DNA of 64,000 bases, taken from contig JAEBUN010000003.1 in the NCBI GenBank assembly GCA_023014365.1, positions 1,054,001 to 1,118,000 of the forward strand, read 5' to 3'. A program made the position numbers and the translations under genes. This DNA comes from Lepiota brunneoincarnata (lineage: Eukaryota > Basidiomycota > Agaricomycetes > Agaricales > Agaricaceae). A model generated the notes under the pieces. That model was given only the letters and a program-made list of their open reading frames with translations. It was not told the origin of the DNA and did no database searches. How positions within the stretch are numbered: position 1 is the first letter of the stretch; each line of letters opens with the position of its first letter. Positions 35,560-48,195 of this stretch are shown one piece after another.

Positions 35560-36463
35560 GAGCGAAGGGTGTAGGAGTCTTGTCATTGTGTATGGCTATG
35601 GGGACTGGTTGTCTTGATCCCAAACCATTAGCCAAGGACCGGATATATCGAGCCGCGTGGGCTCAAGGTGTAATTTTCCTTTCTCGACTCCAAAGTACCC
35701 CTGTTACTCATTCTTATACCTACTATTCCAACTATGTACCAGACCTATTACTTGTATAATAAACGATAATTCTGCTATGAGAGACGCGGACGGGTGCTTG
35801 TGTATATACGTCATCTCCACTTGTGACGTATACATACCACTTTACACGTATTTTCGTCTCATGCGTTATTAAGTCTCCACGCTACACAACCCCTTTTGGG
35901 GTCTTGTCATATTCCGTCTCGAGATATAGAGATCATTGGACACATCACCAAGCCAGTGTCCATCAGTAGACCTTCACAACCGTTCGAGTAGCTGGGGGAG
36001 GGGGCACAGGAAATAGTCCTTACTCACGAGAATGGTAGAGTGATCGCGGCATCTGGTAAGTGTGGTAGGCACAGTGTCATTCTCTGCACTTTTTGATATA
36101 TGTTGGCTGGGTACCATTTGTTCCTTGATTTCTGGTCGCGACATGGGCCGCGGAACAATACAGAATAAACTACGGGAGGGTAAACTACAGTAACTTTATA
36201 TATCAGCAGGGATACAAGGAGATGTCGAGTGTCCTGGAGTATAGTGAGAGTTGAAGACAGGGGGAAAGAAGGGTGTGTGCAAGTAACAAGCTGGTGGGAA
36301 GTGGTAATGAGAGGGTGAGCTACTGTCATAGTAGGTTATTAGTAGTGGGTGTTAATACAGATACCAGGAGTCGGGTTTTTGAAAGAAATGACCAAGTCCA
36401 GATTGCGAAGTTGCCTTTGGGGATCCAATGAAAGACGATGAAAGGGGATAGAAAGACAAGAGT
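35560..36463. other. Convergent intergenic region
   Basis: About 900 bp with the 3' flanks of two convergent genes. AT-rich segments are present but no gene, repeat or RNA was recognised. Confidence 0.5.
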
Positions 36464-39400
36464 CTATTGTACAACACAATTTCCAGTTTGTTTCGGCTCG
36501 CGTTTGGTTCTCGAACGACGAGTTGTCTCCATAGGCAGCGAGCCTGGAATAACATACGAAGCGGTACTAAGTTCCGCGATATCGTTCGTTTCCGTCTCGG
36601 ACGCCGCACCCGAAGTCACCGCGATCTTCGTCGGCGTCGACTTCTTGGTACGGTCCTGTCCTTTTCCATGAGCGTTTGGGCCACGGTTATGCGAGGACGA
36701 GGTGACACCACTGGTCGGGAGCCCTGCGTTGCGATCGGTGTTCGCGTCCGTGTTTGAGAACTGCGACACACGCCCACTGCCGCTTTGAATACTCTCGGCG
36801 GCTGTGGCTGCACTTCGCAAGCTGCTGAGGCCGGTGCTGTTACTGGCATATGATCTCGGGCGGTCCTTGGGTCGCTTTTGCAGCACTGGAGGACGCTTTC
36901 GAAGGACATGCGTCCTCTCCGCAGGGGTATCGACTCTGTCTGTGTCCTTCGCCTGGACCTTAGAAACGTCGAGTTCGGATGCTGTATTGGACGCCGAAGG
37001 TGCCGGCGAGGGAGCAGTAGAGGCAGGTTCAGTTGCCAAATTGGACCGAGAACGTCTGAACGCTGCCATAAATCTGAAAGCAGTAGGTGGATGGACCGAG
37101 TGTGTGCTTGAAATGTATGGGACCGGTGAAGGAGCCGGCGGTGGTGCGGTATCAACACTCGAGCGCGGGGTATATGCCACATAGGGTACATCCGACATTG
37201 CTACTGGGCCATGCGGTATTTCGAGATGCGCATCCAGTGGGTTCGAGTACAAACTTCCCGGGTTACCTGTCTCCGCGTAATGGGCGTACAGCAGGAGTTG
37301 GGATCGAAGATCGCAAGTAGGTGGTGCATTTGAAGCACACTTGGAATGGGAAATCAAGCTGCACTGGGCGCATAGAACCGCAGTCTTTTTGACGTTCTGC
37401 AAGCAGACTCGACAGATCACAGCTACCAATGCAGCATCAACACAAATTCAGAGAAACATGGACAACCAAAGACCCACGTTTGCTAAATGTGGTCTTGACA
37501 AAGCTATGCTCACGAGGGGAGAACTCGGTCTCAAGCGGCCGGATGGATGTGTTAGAAGTGCGTCGCCCAATAGGCGATGACGGGGAAGCTGGCGAGGAGC
37601 TCAAAGGAGCGTCTGCCAGCCGCTTCGGAGGCTCCGGTGCAGTCGGCGACTCCGGAAACTCCAGTTTGGAAAGGTACTGCACCATGTTTGACTTTTGAAA
37701 GTCGGCACTGACGCGGCGCAAGAATGGAATACTGTCTTGCGGCCGTAGATCCTACATCAGCGAATTAGCTCCGTTCCAGATCACGAGCAAAACAGCCCAG
37801 AAATGTGTACCTTGAGAGCGACCCAATTCTTCTTCAACCACGGGTGCTCACACAAGAGCTCCGCGCTCGGCCTCTTCGAAGGATCTTTATTAAAACACTG
37901 TTGTAAAAAGCCCTGTAATAACTCGGAGCATCCTTCGGGTATTGGAGGCATATCGTCCTCAACGATGCGGAACATCACTAGTCGCCATTAAGTAGTTAAT
38001 GAATCTACTCAAGCCGCAACAGGAAGAATGCAACACACCGGTCATGCTATTTGCGACGTCACCATATGGGGGCCGCCCGGTTAATAATTCAATAACAGTA
38101 CAAGCCAAAGACCAGATATCAGATTTTGTCGAGGCGCCCTTTAGCTCAATAACCTCCGGCGCCATCCAGTTAGGGGTTCCAGCTACGTCGTTCTGGCGTT
38201 CCATCGCACGAAGGTTGAGGGACACACCAAAATCGGACAACTTGACGTTTCCGTTCTTCGTCGTCAGAATGTTCGCCGCTTTCAGGTCGCAATGGACGAC
38301 GTCACTTTGGTGCAGGTAATGCAGCCCCTCAAGAATCTTGACGACGTAACTCGCTACAAGCCGCTCGTTGAGTTTCCCAAATGCTTTAAGGGTATGTGCG
38401 AGGGATCCATTTTCGGCATACCTGAAAGGGTTAGTTGAGCCGCAGCACAGCCAGTATAAAGGCTAAAGACTTACTCCAGAACGATGCTTAGCGTATCCTC
38501 GTCTCGCGCCATGCCCTCATACTTGACGATACTTGGATGGGACAAGCTCCTCACAAGATCAACCTCCCTCATCAACGTCGAAATATCCTCTTCCTTCAAT
38601 CCCTCCAGCCGGATTCTCTTCACGGCAACCATCTGGCCCGTATTGAGATTAAGGGCTCTATACACGCTCCCAAACTGTCCTTTCCCAATGCATTCCCCCA
38701 GTTGCTAGAGAAAGCAAAAATGAGTCAAACACCCCATCAGTAGGAATCGAACCCCGAGGACTATAAAAAGGACAGGAGGCGATGGAGAGGAGACTTACAA
38801 AGTGGGTGGGAGGCTTTCCCTCCTCTCTAACGACGAGCGTCTTCCTTACTGCGCTCCCATCCGTTGAATTCAGCGCCATTAAATCGCTCGCGCTCGCCAT
38901 AGCAGAATCTGCCCTCCCTAGATTTACCATACTTTCAATCCTTGTTCTGGACGGCTTAGCCCCCAGCTCGTCGTACGAATTGGGCCGAGGCTTTCCCCTT
39001 GTAGAACTCCCATTGGTTTCACTCTGGAATCGTCCCCTCGGAAGACGCGGCCTATCATTTGCGGCACCAGTTCCAGACCCCGCAGCAGAAGAATTATTAG
39101 CAACAGGACCTCCACTACGGGCACTGACAGGGCTATCGGTACGGGGTGAAGGTGTCCTGGAGAGGTCTGCGGAGACAGTACGAGGGAATGGCACGGGCGA
39201 GGATAGAGAATCGTTATCTTCAGAATTCCGAGGATCATCAGGATGTATTCCGAGACAGACTACTGCCCGTGCGATGGGGAAGCGAAGGTTTCGTGCTATG
39301 GCGGCGGAGCATAACACGGCCTGCTCCCGAGCCTAAAACCCCATCCGGACTAGCATCTCTCCGAAAGATCGACTCTTTCGGTAGGAGTGCAGGGGTGTTA

Positions 39401-42400
39401 TCTACACTATGCCTTGCCAAGTGTGTGGGTCTTCTCGGAGCTAACGGAACTGGCTCATTCGAACCGTCAGCACGTCTCCCTCCCCCCACTATCGCCAACT
39501 TCCTCGGAGGGGAAGCAGACAAAGGGGAATACGACAGCTCCTCCTGATCAAGTGATAGCGCGTTATGTCGAGTCGGTTTTTGTAATTGGAAAGCATCCAT
39601 GAAGTCATCGGGCCATTTCGCCTTATGAAGGTGCACTGCATGAAGCTTATCTGCAGGCTTCTCGACAGGGGTTGCCTTCTCTCTCTTCATCTCATCCGCC
39701 CTCGGGCTCCCTTTGTCTTTCCCATTTTCTCTCGACGAGACGCTCTCATCGGGTTCCTCCGCTACCCTCGTCAAATCAACCGCAGGCGTCCCACTCGCCT
39801 TTCTCTCCCTTCCAAACTTTGGGGGCGGATTTGGGGGTGTCTCCGCCACCTTTCCCTTTGCCAACTCATCGACAACCACACAACCCTCCGCCCTCGTCAT
39901 CGATGGAGCTTCTGAAGTTAGGTCGGTCGTGATGGTCCGTATCGTCCCAAACTTATTTCCACCATAGCCTCCAGCGCCGCGTCCATTGTGGTTATCGAGA
40001 ATACTCGACAATTGAGTAGTCAGGGTCGTGTCCGTCACTGCGGTAGACGCAATCGACTGGCGGACATGATGATACTCACTTGGGGCATCCAAGAACGAAG
40101 CGTTTCCAATGGAAGCCCTTGTTGACTCCACGATCGACATCGCACGTGTAGGGGAAGCAGCACTCTTGGCCCATGCTGAAAGGCCGCCATCATCTTGCCG
40201 TTCCTGACGCTTCGTGGGTCGGGGACGAAGTGGTGATTTTGGAGGAGGCGGCGGTTTAATTGTGGGAGGTGCAGGCGCAGGTTTAACTTCGATCTCCTCC
40301 TCACCAGTCGTGCCTGGTTTAGGGGCGTCAACAATGTTCAACTTACGTGTTGATTGTAACTTCGGGGTTGCACCATGTCCCTCTTCGGAACTATCCGAGC
40401 GCAGCGGAGGCAGGCCAGCGGGCGGACTATAACGCTTCCTGGGTGAAGAAGGAGTGGGGGACGTGCATAGGGGTGGTAACAGGTTAGGTGTCGAGGCTGA
40501 GGCTCTCCCAAACGACCCTTTCATATACGGCCCTGGGGACGAAGTCGAAGATCCTGGTTTGATCCATTTGATACGCGACGGGGTGGGCGTCTCCACAAAC
40601 TGCACAAGGGTGATGACAGTGTGGGCGACGCGCGCAAGCGACTCGCTTGTACCCTCAATCAGGTCGTCGCGTTGAAATAAATCTTCATGAGGAAGACCAT
40701 ATGAAGCACAGGCGGCCAAGAATCTGGTAACATTGGAGGTTTTGGCAAAGCCAATCCTCTCGAGGGTCTGGGCGAACGACGGTACTGGAGCGGAGCTTGT
40801 TCATGAGCCTGAAAGGAAGAGGGTCAGTGTCAATTCATGGATATCGACGGGTTTAAGTTGAGTGGGAAGGAATATAACACTCACTGGCACAACACAAAAC
40901 CGTCCCGTAACGATTCGCAGAAGACTCGCCTCTCCCTCTCTTCTCCCGCTACACTCAATGCACTGGAGCCCATCCCAGAGGTTGACATATTCAGGTTGCT
41001 CACAGGACTTGCGCTGCTCATCCCCCAGATGCGCTCCAACCTTGTTAGGGAGTTTAATCGTGCTTCTACTTCTTCCCAATCCCGCAACGCCTGTTCAGAT
41101 CTGCTCACGTGGAGTGGCGGCCTGGTCATTTCCTTGCAAATCATCGACGCTGCCTTCCTGATCTGTTCGCGATGCTCAGGGTTGTAGGGAGGTATGAGAG
41201 ATGCTGATGAGATGCCATAGTGGCGGTTCGGAGCATAGGATCTTTGAGCAGGAGAAGTAGGCCGTGGCCGGATTGGCGTCGGGGATTCCGTTCGGTGGTC
41301 CACTGGTGAGTCGCGCGAGGAGCGTCTCGGGCTTTCACCGGAAATTCGGCGGGGCGAGTCGATAGAGGGTCTGCGCGGGGCATCGATGGAGGGCCGACGG
41401 GGAACGTCAATAGAAGGCCGACGGGACGCATCAATAGAAGGTCGGCGGGGAGTATCGATAGAAGCCCGACGGGGACCGTCGATTGAAGGTCGACGAGGAG
41501 CATCGATAGAAGGTCGGTGAGGTGGTGTGGAGGGACTAGAAGAGGGTAGGTGCGTTACAGAGCTGGAAGGTGAAGCCCCTATTTGTCGGAGTGACGACAC
41601 GAGGATGAGGTGGGGAGCGTGCTCTTAAGGGGCTAATGGGACGAGGTGTTGTGGGTGAGGGTGTTCCTGTCTGAACAGCAGTGGGACGGATCGACGGTGA
41701 ACGGGCCACCCGGCCTCGACCAATCGGGGTAGGGGTATCTGGAGGGCTAACCATCTCCACGGAGGGACGGGGGCTCTGGGTGTGGTGGTGGAGAGTACTG
41801 GAGACGGCTGCAGAGTTTCCTAGGTCTGGGGGGTTGGATTTGGTTACGCGATGGCGAGGAGAGAGCTCTCTGGTGAGCTCAGCAGAATGCCGGCCTCGTT
41901 TGGGAGTGAGAGGAACGGGGGTACTGATCTCCGAGGGTGGTGGCTGGAGACTCGATCGCCTTGCGCGTTCCCGCGTGGGGGACACCAAGACCGCCGCGCT
42001 AGAAGACGAAGAAGCAGGAACAGAGGGTTGTGACTTGGGTGATGGAAGCGCCTGTGACGACAGATGGAGTGCAGGGGAGGATAAGGACGCCATTCTCAAG
42101 GAAGGCGTAATGAAACTGGCGACGCCAGCTACCCGGCCTTTGGTCTCCTTGGGTTTATCCTGCGACGGTGGCAAAGGAGGTGTGTCAAGGGATTCTCGAC
42201 GATTCCGACGGAAGGTGACCTTGGATCCCAGTTTTCCGAAGACGTTCATTTTCTCCTTCTCTTTTGGTATTTCTTCCACAGTCACCTTCACTTTGCCCTT
42301 CACTTTGACATGCTTTGCAGTTATCGTTGCAAATTCGTCAGGGTCAGGAGTGGGGGTTTTCCTGCTACGCGTTGCAGTGCGGATACTCTGCCCGAGCGAA

Positions 42401-42597
42401 GCACGAAGGCGATTGAAGCCCTTCGGGGCAGTGTCTGGAGTTGGCTGGGATAAGCCCGACACTCTGGGCGGGGAGCGAGAGGATGATGCAAGTGATGGAA
42501 TGACGTTGGGATTGATGCGGTGGTGTGATGGTGTGTTGTACGGAGCGGAGGACGAGGCCTTGGGAGAGGGAAGGAGGGTGGTTGCTGCTGCTGCCAT
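36464..42597 (-). CDS. Very large SIN-type kinase: CH domain, Cdc7/SepH kinase domain, C1 zinc finger
   Basis: Kinase of the septation initiation network (S. pombe Cdc7, A. nidulans SepH). ATG 42597 and stop 36464; about 1,900-1,950 residues. Order: Ser/Pro/Arg-rich N-terminus; tandem RRPSID repeats (41346-41520); a calponin-homology domain from [14 protein letters not shown] to [20 protein letters not shown] and [17 protein letters not shown] (about 40920-40590); a long disordered linker; the kinase domain (about 38720-37800) with [30 protein letters not shown] (HCD, not HRD), SDFGVSLN and [11 protein letters not shown]; a linker; and a C1 finger, HX12CX2CX10CX2CX4HX2CX7C, near 37520-37300. 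One-base frame losses occur near 41600, 40775 and 39240. A 46-nt intron could explain the last. Unity of the gene is inferred from continuous coding sequence between the domains. Confidence 0.75.
41346..41520 (-). repeat. Tandem 24-bp coding repeats, RRPSIDx P
   Basis: About seven imperfect copies of an 8-residue unit (P-R-R-P-S-I-D-x; variants PRRASIDT and SRRPSIDV) in the N-terminal region of the large kinase. Each unit carries R-R-x-S, a consensus for basophilic (AGC-type) kinases. Confidence 0.85.
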
Positions 42598-43785
42598 CGA
42601 CGATTGGGGCTCGCCTCAGCAGCGATGAATGCTGCGGGGAAAGGGCGATGTGGGTAAAAAGCCTGGCAGGGGGAAAGAAAGACTGAATCGAAAACCAAGT
42701 CCGCGTGTGTGATGAAAGAAGCCGATGAGAGGGCAACGATATCAGAGGATGGGAAAATAGAAACATACCTTAACCGAACAGTTAATTCTGTTCTCCACGT
42801 CTACTGGCTGTAAAAATGGGCCGCCCCGCGCAGAGTAAAGCAGAGGGACTCAGCGGCAAGCATCTATGGCGGAAGGGAGGACGGGGAGGGGAGCGGGAGG
42901 CCAGGGACGACCTCGAGGCTGAATATGACCAAAAGAGAAATGAGACCTGGGATGGTCCACGTTGGCCTCCGCAACACTGTCTAACCAACCGTTCTTGTCT
43001 GCCCCTCCGCCGTGTCCCCTTGCCCGTGCAGGGAGGTCTGTGATCCATGACGCACCGATACTTGTCATTGATTGTCCCCACATGCCGAAAGGTTCCATAT
43101 CCAACCATATCTCCAGTCCGCCCCGGATGGATCAAGCTCGCCCTTTATGAACCCCTGTCCCACAACCGCCATGAGTCCGACCATGAGACCCTGATTAGGC
43201 ACACACGATCCACCATCTTAGTCACTCCGGCGATATCCTCTTCCCTGTTCGGTACTCATTGGCTTCTCCTTGGAGGAATGACAAATCCGTCTCTCTCTGT
43301 CACTGTACAAAACTAGTTATCGTAGGGAAATATACTGTAAGGAACGCACAAATTCACAGCGACTGTAGGAAAATACCTGCGCAGAAAGAAGCAGTCACAC
43401 CCGTGGGAAAAGTGATCAAGGACGTCAGTAATTCGTCAGAAGCCAGCTCTTTGGCGAGAAGTCTATTCCTGATTCCGATATCGCTGCTTACATTACTAGG
43501 GGCTTGATCATAGGACTCTGAGGGCATATGGTGGCCCGGTGCTTGCGGATGTGGTCGGTCGGGAAGAAGCTGCGACTTTAAACTCTAGATGCTGCTCGGT
43601 CCATGCACCGTCCAGGGGACTGGTCTCGAGAAAGGAAATGCCGCATTTCAACACGTTTCTCCCACGCACTGCCTTCGCGACAGCACGTGATGGGAAAGCC
43701 CCACTTCGTTAGTCAGCAGGATTTTCTCTGACGGTTGCACCTGATGATAACGCTTTCTCCGTCAGGCTGACTCCAAACTTCCAAG
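42598..43785. other. Divergent promoter region, large kinase / BYE1
   Basis: About 1.2 kb. A 75-codon ATG frame at 42816 (plus) has no recognisable similarity and is not called. A CACGTGAT E-box half lies at 43684-43691, about 100 bp upstream of BYE1. No other feature recognised. Confidence 0.45.
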
Positions 43786-46700
43786 ATGGCTACCCGCGCA
43801 AGGACGAGAGCTGCAGCCGCTGCAGCCGCCGCGGCCTCATCTGCCCCAAACGCAACTCCCCCAACGTCGCCACCACCTCCAAAGGCGAAGAGTCATCCTC
43901 GCAAACCTGTCAAACAAGAATCTCACACTGATCCATCGGAGAAGGAGAACATCAACAAAATCTCAATTAAGACCTCTATCGCAAATAAACCAAAATCCAA
44001 GACGCTGAAGGTTGCGCATTGTATGTGCAGCAGGGGGGACGATGGATCGCCCATGATTCGGTGTGCCGAATGCAAAGTTTGGTTAGTTTACCTTTGCAAA
44101 TCGTTTCTACCCTCCTTTTTTCATCTGGCATGCCAGGTATCATTTCATCTGTGTTGATTTGAGCGAGCGCGATGCAGAGGACATAAGTGAGTCGTGCCTC
44201 ACTCCACTGACCATATTGTTTCTAACGCGTCTCTAGATGTGTATATTTGCCCTCCTTGTACCAAATCCACCGGCCGCAGAACAGCTAGTGAGTGCGCAAC
44301 GCTTGACACCCTCCTTCGTATCCGTATGTCCAGTACCAAACAAAGCAATTTTCAACACAATCTGTATTGGAAGTTTTCGTGCTGTAACTTTCGCCATTTA
44401 TCATCTCGCCACTGTTGCTGTTCCCGCTGCCAGTATAGCGATGGGGGAGGAACGTGTCTTTGCGTTATCGTATGCGTCTGCGTATCAGCTTGAGCTACGT
44501 ACAGTATGGGTATCCTTGTACGCCTTTTGCACGCCGCGGGGGTGCAACACAAGCGCGCGCGCTTAGGGCCTCTGCTTATGCCGCATGAGACCCTCATGTC
44601 TTGAGTAGTTGCTTGCTCTATACCGAGTAACATACAGTCCTGCAAATGGCGGAAGTTACACTTCGAGAAGTTGAAGCACATATTGGTTTTTTATTTTATT
44701 TCTTTTCGCCTGCCCCCCCCTTTTTGTTGTTGGGGAACTGCTCACTTACAATTTCTACCTCTCTGTGTCTAGTGTTGTGGGAGGGCCCCGAGGCACTCGA
44801 GGATTGTGGAAGCGATATGGAGACCTTCGTGTCCAAGATCAAGTCCAAGAAACCGATGGCAACGACAGCGACAACACCTGCACTTCCCCCTCCCCCACAA
44901 TCGGCTTCCGAGGAATCCGACGGCGACGACGGTAGTGGGGATGAATATGTCGCAGAAGAGTCCCATAACAAAGACAGGTCGAGAGGCAAGGTGACTATCA
45001 TCTCTCAAGTATTTTGAAAAAAAAAAAAAAACTCACACACGAGTTCAGCGTCGCTTCCGCCAAGTGAATTCTTCAGGTTCAGAATCCGATTCCGAGTTGG
45101 ACGAGGGTAATCAGGTTCGATCAAGAAATCGCGTATCTCGTTCACCGACCCCTGTATCTCCTGTATTGTCAAGCAAGAGCCGCCTCAAGCGCAAGACCAG
45201 TATCGTCGGAGCTCCCCCTCCACCCAAGCGTAAAAGGGCGGAAAATGCAGAGGACCCAATCCGTAAATATTGCTTGGGCAAGTTGGAAGAGCTCTTCCGC
45301 GATGTTTTCTTCAGGCATCCTTATGTTCGCAGCGAGAAGGCAGGAAAACCTGAGGAAGAGGGTATTGAATCACAGGGTACAAGCGAACAGAATCAGGAAT
45401 CAGTTATCATCACAAAGAAATTGGGGGAAATGACAGATGAAGAGAAGGACGTCTTGACTGCTGAGTCGAAGAAGTTTGCGGCTGACCTTGAACAATGCAT
45501 TTTTGAGATCTATTCGGAACCTGATAAATCGGGTGAACCCCATGCTGGTGGGAAGTACAAGTGCGTCCCCATGCCCTTAACTGAGTCATCGGCTGCAGTA
45601 CTAATGTGATTTTGCAGGGACCGTTTCCGGATGTTGCAGTTTAATTTGAGCAAACCAGACCGTATCGTTATCCACCAGCGAATTACATCTGGAAATATAA
45701 CACCCAAGGAAATATCCTTGATGTCCTCGACTGATCTAGCCGACGAAGAAACAAAGCAGCACATCAAGATTGCAGAGAAAGAGGCGCTCGAGCAGACCAT
45801 CCTCCAGAAACCTATCATCCCCCGTGCCAAGATCACGCACAAGGGGCTGCAGGACATTGAGGATGTGAACGGTGATCTCACACGAGCGAGAGAGCTGGAG
45901 AGACAAAGAGAGAGGGAAGAAGAGGAGGAAGAGAGGAGGGAGAGGGAGAGGAAAGAAAGATTGCGGGCGGTAGAGCGGCAGAGGCAGAGAACACAGTCGT
46001 TGTCTGTCCCGCCCGAGTCCCCCGTGGTCCCCAGTCACAGTCCCATTACAGAGGCCGGTGCAGCAGCGTGGGGTGCTCCGCCGCCTTTACCTGCCCACCT
46101 GCTCCAACAGCACCACCAGCAGGGGGGTAATGATATGACCCCGTCGCCAATTAGAACATCTGCTAATCCGCTGTTCATGCATACCATGTCGGACGTAGCT
46201 ATGGCGGACCCCGAGCCGGAGTTGAATCTGGCGGATTTGATCAACATTGATGAAGATGGGGCTGAACAAGAAGGCGCGGGTGATGGTGTTGACCCCGGAG
46301 CGGGGTTGGCCCCTGTCGCTCCTGCCTCTCCGCCATTGGACTCTGATGAAACGGGATTTGATAAACCAGCCAGTGTGGTACATAATCCCGTGCCGGGCGC
46401 ATCACCTACAGTGGCTGCGCCAGCTGGCATTCCCCCCTTCGCTGCCCGGGCCGATGGTCAACGTGGGCTCTCGTTTGATCTGAACTCGCTTTGGAATGGA
46501 CCAAAGGATGATGATGCGTCGAGGACGCCAAAATCCCCTCCTCCGTCGAGTATGCTGGCCGGGCTGGACATGGATAAGGAGGCAGGCAGTGCTGGCGGCG
46601 TTAGCGGGAAGGCGATAGTGATGGAACCTGAGCCTATGGAAATTGCAAATGATGACGACTTTGATATGTTTTTAGAAGAGAAGGAGGAGGATACAGCTGC

Positions 46701-48195
46701 CGCTAAAGCTGGGTCTGCCGACCCGACGTCTGTTGCCGGGACTTCGGCTGGTGTTATTGGTCAGGATTTGGAAGCCGCTTTTGAGGCAGCCCCCTACTGT
46801 TGGACGGGTAGGGTACGTGCCCAGTGCTACTTTCTCTAAAGTTTAGAGTGATTGCTGACGTGTCCATAGATCCATATGCCGCTCGATTCTGCTGCACCCC
46901 AGTCGACATCTGTTGTTGCTCGACAAATAGGCGGGCGGACGCTCGGTCATCAGTCACTCTGGTGGAAGGCACTCTTCCCTTCAGAAGATATGAGGATTGA
47001 TGGCCGTGTGGCTACGAAGAGCTCTTCAGAATTTTTGACTCAGGTTAGACTCAATGTGGCCAAGGAATTGGTTGCGGTTGCGTTCTCTCCCGTCACTGAG
47101 GGTGTGAAGTCCGATTTCTATGCCCTTACCAATTATTTAAAATCTAGAGAGTATGTCCTTAGCACTGACTCCTCTCAGGTGCACTTAGCTGACTTGTGCT
47201 TTGTTTGTAGCCGACACGGTCTTATTTTCCCCTGGGGCCAACGCCCGAAAGAATGGGCCCCTGGTCGCGAATTGTATCTCATACCACTGCTATCAACCGA
47301 ACCTCTACCTGAATATATTGAACTTTTGGACGAGCTGAAGATTCCAAAGGATCGGAAAGCGGACTACATGATCGGCATATGGATATTAACAAAAGGCAAA
47401 CTCAGCAATCCGCCCCCGCTTCCACCTTCAACGACTCCAGTGTCAGCACCGCCAGCATCGGCGTCTACAACACCCTCCATCCCCCCACCTCCTGTTCTGC
47501 CTATCTTCATGCCGCCACCTCACCTCAACGCTCCTGCTCCAAACCCATCCTCTGTTCCGCTACCTCCTCATATTTCACCACCACCACCTATCAGTGCACT
47601 CACTGGATTAGTCTCTGCACCGCCAGGACCCGGACTGCCCCAGATTGATTCAACGCAGTTGGCGGCAGAAGTGGCTTCACTAACACCTGAGCAAGTTCAA
47701 AATGTTCTCCGTACATTGGCTTCTGCGAACCTCCCTTTCCCCGTGAACCTACAAGCTCCGAGTGCCCCCCTCCCACCTGGTGTTCCTCCTCCAGCTCCAC
47801 CACCACCCCCAGCGCCAGGACAGCCTCCTCACGGCGCTCCACCGCCACCTCCCCCTTGGCCTGGTCTGCCTCTCCCACCGGGTCCACCACCCGCTGGATA
47901 TCCCCCATCCGCATACCCAGCACGTCATCACAGTCCAACCGAACACGATCGCCGGGATTCTTTCCCAGGAACCCACGCCGGAGACCGACACGGACGGCGT
48001 GGCGATCGGGATCGGGATCGTGGTAGCTGGCGCGGCGGTGGAGGCGAGGGAGGTCGGGATAGACACAGGGGCGGGCGAGCGAAGCATCGAGGTGGACCTG
48101 GCAATGCATCACATAGGGCTGTGGATTCTGGGTGGCCTCGCCGCCCACGGAGTGATGATAATAGTGAAGGTGGGAGTCCGACTCGTCGTTGGTGA
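43786..48195 (+). CDS. BYE1: Bye1-like PHD / TFIIS-middle / SPOC transcription factor
   Basis: Elongation-associated RNA polymerase II factor; yeast Bye1 binds Pol II through its TFIIS-like domain and H3K4me3 through its PHD. ATG 43786 and an Ala-rich start. PHD: HCMCSRGDDGSPMIRCAEC, then WYHFICVD-type residues across an intron and YICPPC. A 485-nt intron (44288-44772) leads to MLWEGPEALEDCGSDMETF. A basic/acidic linker is followed by the TFIIS middle domain (PIRKYCLGKLEELFRDVFF ... ITSGNITPKEISLMSSTDLA), then a charged Arg/Glu helix (45880-45990). SPOC: IHMPLDSAAPQ, WKALFPSEDMRIDGRVA and YLKSRE, then RHGLIFPWGQRPKEW. The C-terminus is long and Pro-rich, then Arg/Gly/Asp-rich (48000-48180), and is not part of yeast Bye1. 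The stop ends at 48195. Confidence 0.88.
44288..44772 (+). other. Unusually long intron of BYE1
   Basis: Donor A|GTGAGT and acceptor GTGTCTAG|T join TGRRTA to MLWEGPEALE in frame. It is 485 nt, whereas other introns measured in this window are about 45-76 nt. No C/D or H/ACA snoRNA boxes were convincingly found by eye. Confidence 0.7.

Noticed and set aside
38735..38765. tRNA T-arm-like GGTTCGATTCC on the minus strand
   Set aside because: The flanks do not pair as a T stem, and no D or anticodon arm fits. It lies in an intron of the large kinase.
39190..39290. Large-kinase frame change near 39240 taken as a definite frameshift
   Set aside because: A possible 46-nt intron with a weak GTAGTC donor and TTCTGAAG acceptor also keeps frame, so it is listed only as a candidate.
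42816..43043. 75-codon plus-strand ATG frame
   Set aside because: Composition follows the local GC-rich sequence. There is no recognisable domain, and an opposite-strand frame is equally open.
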